Assembly: GCA_964646075.1 (NCBI GenBank)
Contig: CAZYBZ010000016.1
Span: 1-12,503 of the forward strand
From: JAYENY01 sp964646075
GTDB taxonomy: Bacteria; Patescibacteriota; Minisyncoccia; Minisyncoccales; PEYH01
DNA: 12,503 bases
Reading direction: 5' to 3'
A program made the position numbers and the translations under genes. The notes below the pieces were generated by a model. That model searched no databases, had not been told where the DNA came from, and saw nothing but the letters and a program-made list of their open reading frames with translations. Each line of letters starts with the position of its first letter. Positions within the stretch are counted from its first letter, which is position 1. Below, piece after piece: positions 12,237-12,503 of the stretch.

Positions 12237-12503
12237 ATGTTAAAAATTTCTAAGTTACAATCAGGCAGAGCGTTGATAATACCTTTGATTATTGTTGTTG
12301 GCATTATTGGAGTTGTAACAGGCGCAATATTTTTCTATCAACAACCTGAAAAAATAAACGAAAAAGCTGAAGTAATCCCAGCAGAAGAAGATAAGATAAT
12401 AAATAATCAGCTATCGACCGACGAAGTAAGTCAGAGAATATTGTATTTTGTTAACAAGATGCTTGAACCACAAGGGATAAGTGCTTCGTTGGTGAATATT
12501 ATT
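12237..12503 (+). CDS. Membrane-anchored extracytoplasmic protein, start only (possibly thioredoxin/DsbA-like)
   Basis: Eighty-nine codons are visible before the window ends. MLKISKLQSGRALIIP is followed by one hydrophobic segment (about residues 13-36, LIIVVGIIGVVTGAIFF), then a charged spacer (residues 38-60) and the start of a folded domain (LSTDEVSQRILYFVNKMLEP, then GISASLVNII). This is a type II signal-anchor topology with the body outside the cytoplasm. From memory, patescibacterial membrane-anchored thioredoxin/DsbA-fold proteins often open with an S-x-EE-x-x-x-K-A-x-x-Y-I-N pattern followed by ASLV, which this resembles. The CxxC that would decide lies beyond the window. It has its own promoter and a long structured leader, and no Shine-Dalgarno. 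Confidence 0.7.
   Translation, partial: MLKISKLQSGRALIIPLIIVVGIIGVVTGAIFFYQQPEKINEKAEVIPAEEDKIINNQLSTDEVSQRILYFVNKMLEPQGISASLVNII

Overview
The window reads as low-GC bacterial DNA, most likely from a metagenome-assembled member of the Patescibacteria/CPR (Parcubacteria-like). That placement is an inference. It rests on the A/T-rich lysine-heavy coding style, the near-absence of Shine-Dalgarno sequences, tightly packed genes with 1-11 nt gaps or 4 nt overlaps, a minimal type IV pilus cluster, an EndoQ-family repair nuclease, and the general look of the proteins. A run of exactly 100 Ns at 3507-3606 shows that this is a draft scaffold.

Layout. (1) Positions 32-3145, minus strand: a type IV pilus / type II secretion-like operon. 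It is read from a good promoter (3145-3117) through a pseudopilin, a PilB/GspE ATPase and a PilC/GspF membrane platform protein that stops early. (2) Positions 3159-4209: a mostly non-coding and damaged interval. It holds an inverted repeat overlapping two tandem 17-bp units, an (AACT)8 microsatellite, a sequencing gap flanked by identical 55-bp ends, a rearranged partial copy of the pilB/pilin junction, a small ORF with the only strong Shine-Dalgarno in the window, and a rho-independent-terminator-like hairpin. (3) Positions 4210-4792: two overlapping small reading frames. The first is interrupted by an in-frame TGA and looks like the N-terminus of a PD-(D/E)XK (RecB/Cas4-like) nuclease. The second is an unidentified Cys-rich ORF. 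(4) Positions 4855-6721: an HD-domain protein and an EndoQ-like PHP endonuclease interrupted by one in-frame TAA. (5) Positions 6757-11962: a compact plus-strand operon of ftsZ, galU, an AhpF-like thioredoxin reductase (trxB), eno and gpmA. The promoter before ftsZ predicts a leaderless transcript starting on the ATG. (6) Positions 11963-12503: a terminator-like hairpin, a palindrome touching a TTGACA promoter, a leader with a perfect 12-bp stem, and the start of a membrane-anchored secreted protein that runs off the window.

Functionally the window joins surface pili, DNA repair (EndoQ), cell division (FtsZ), UDP-glucose synthesis (GalU), thiol redox (TrxB) and two consecutive lower-glycolysis enzymes (phosphoglycerate mutase and enolase). 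I do not see a clear new defence or mobile system. The points most worth a second look are the damaged 3.4-4.8 kb interval (duplication, probable assembly artefact, two in-frame TGAs), the TAA in EndoQ, the leaderless ftsZ promoter with a very basic FtsZ linker, and the palindrome/promoter/hairpin arrangement near the right end.
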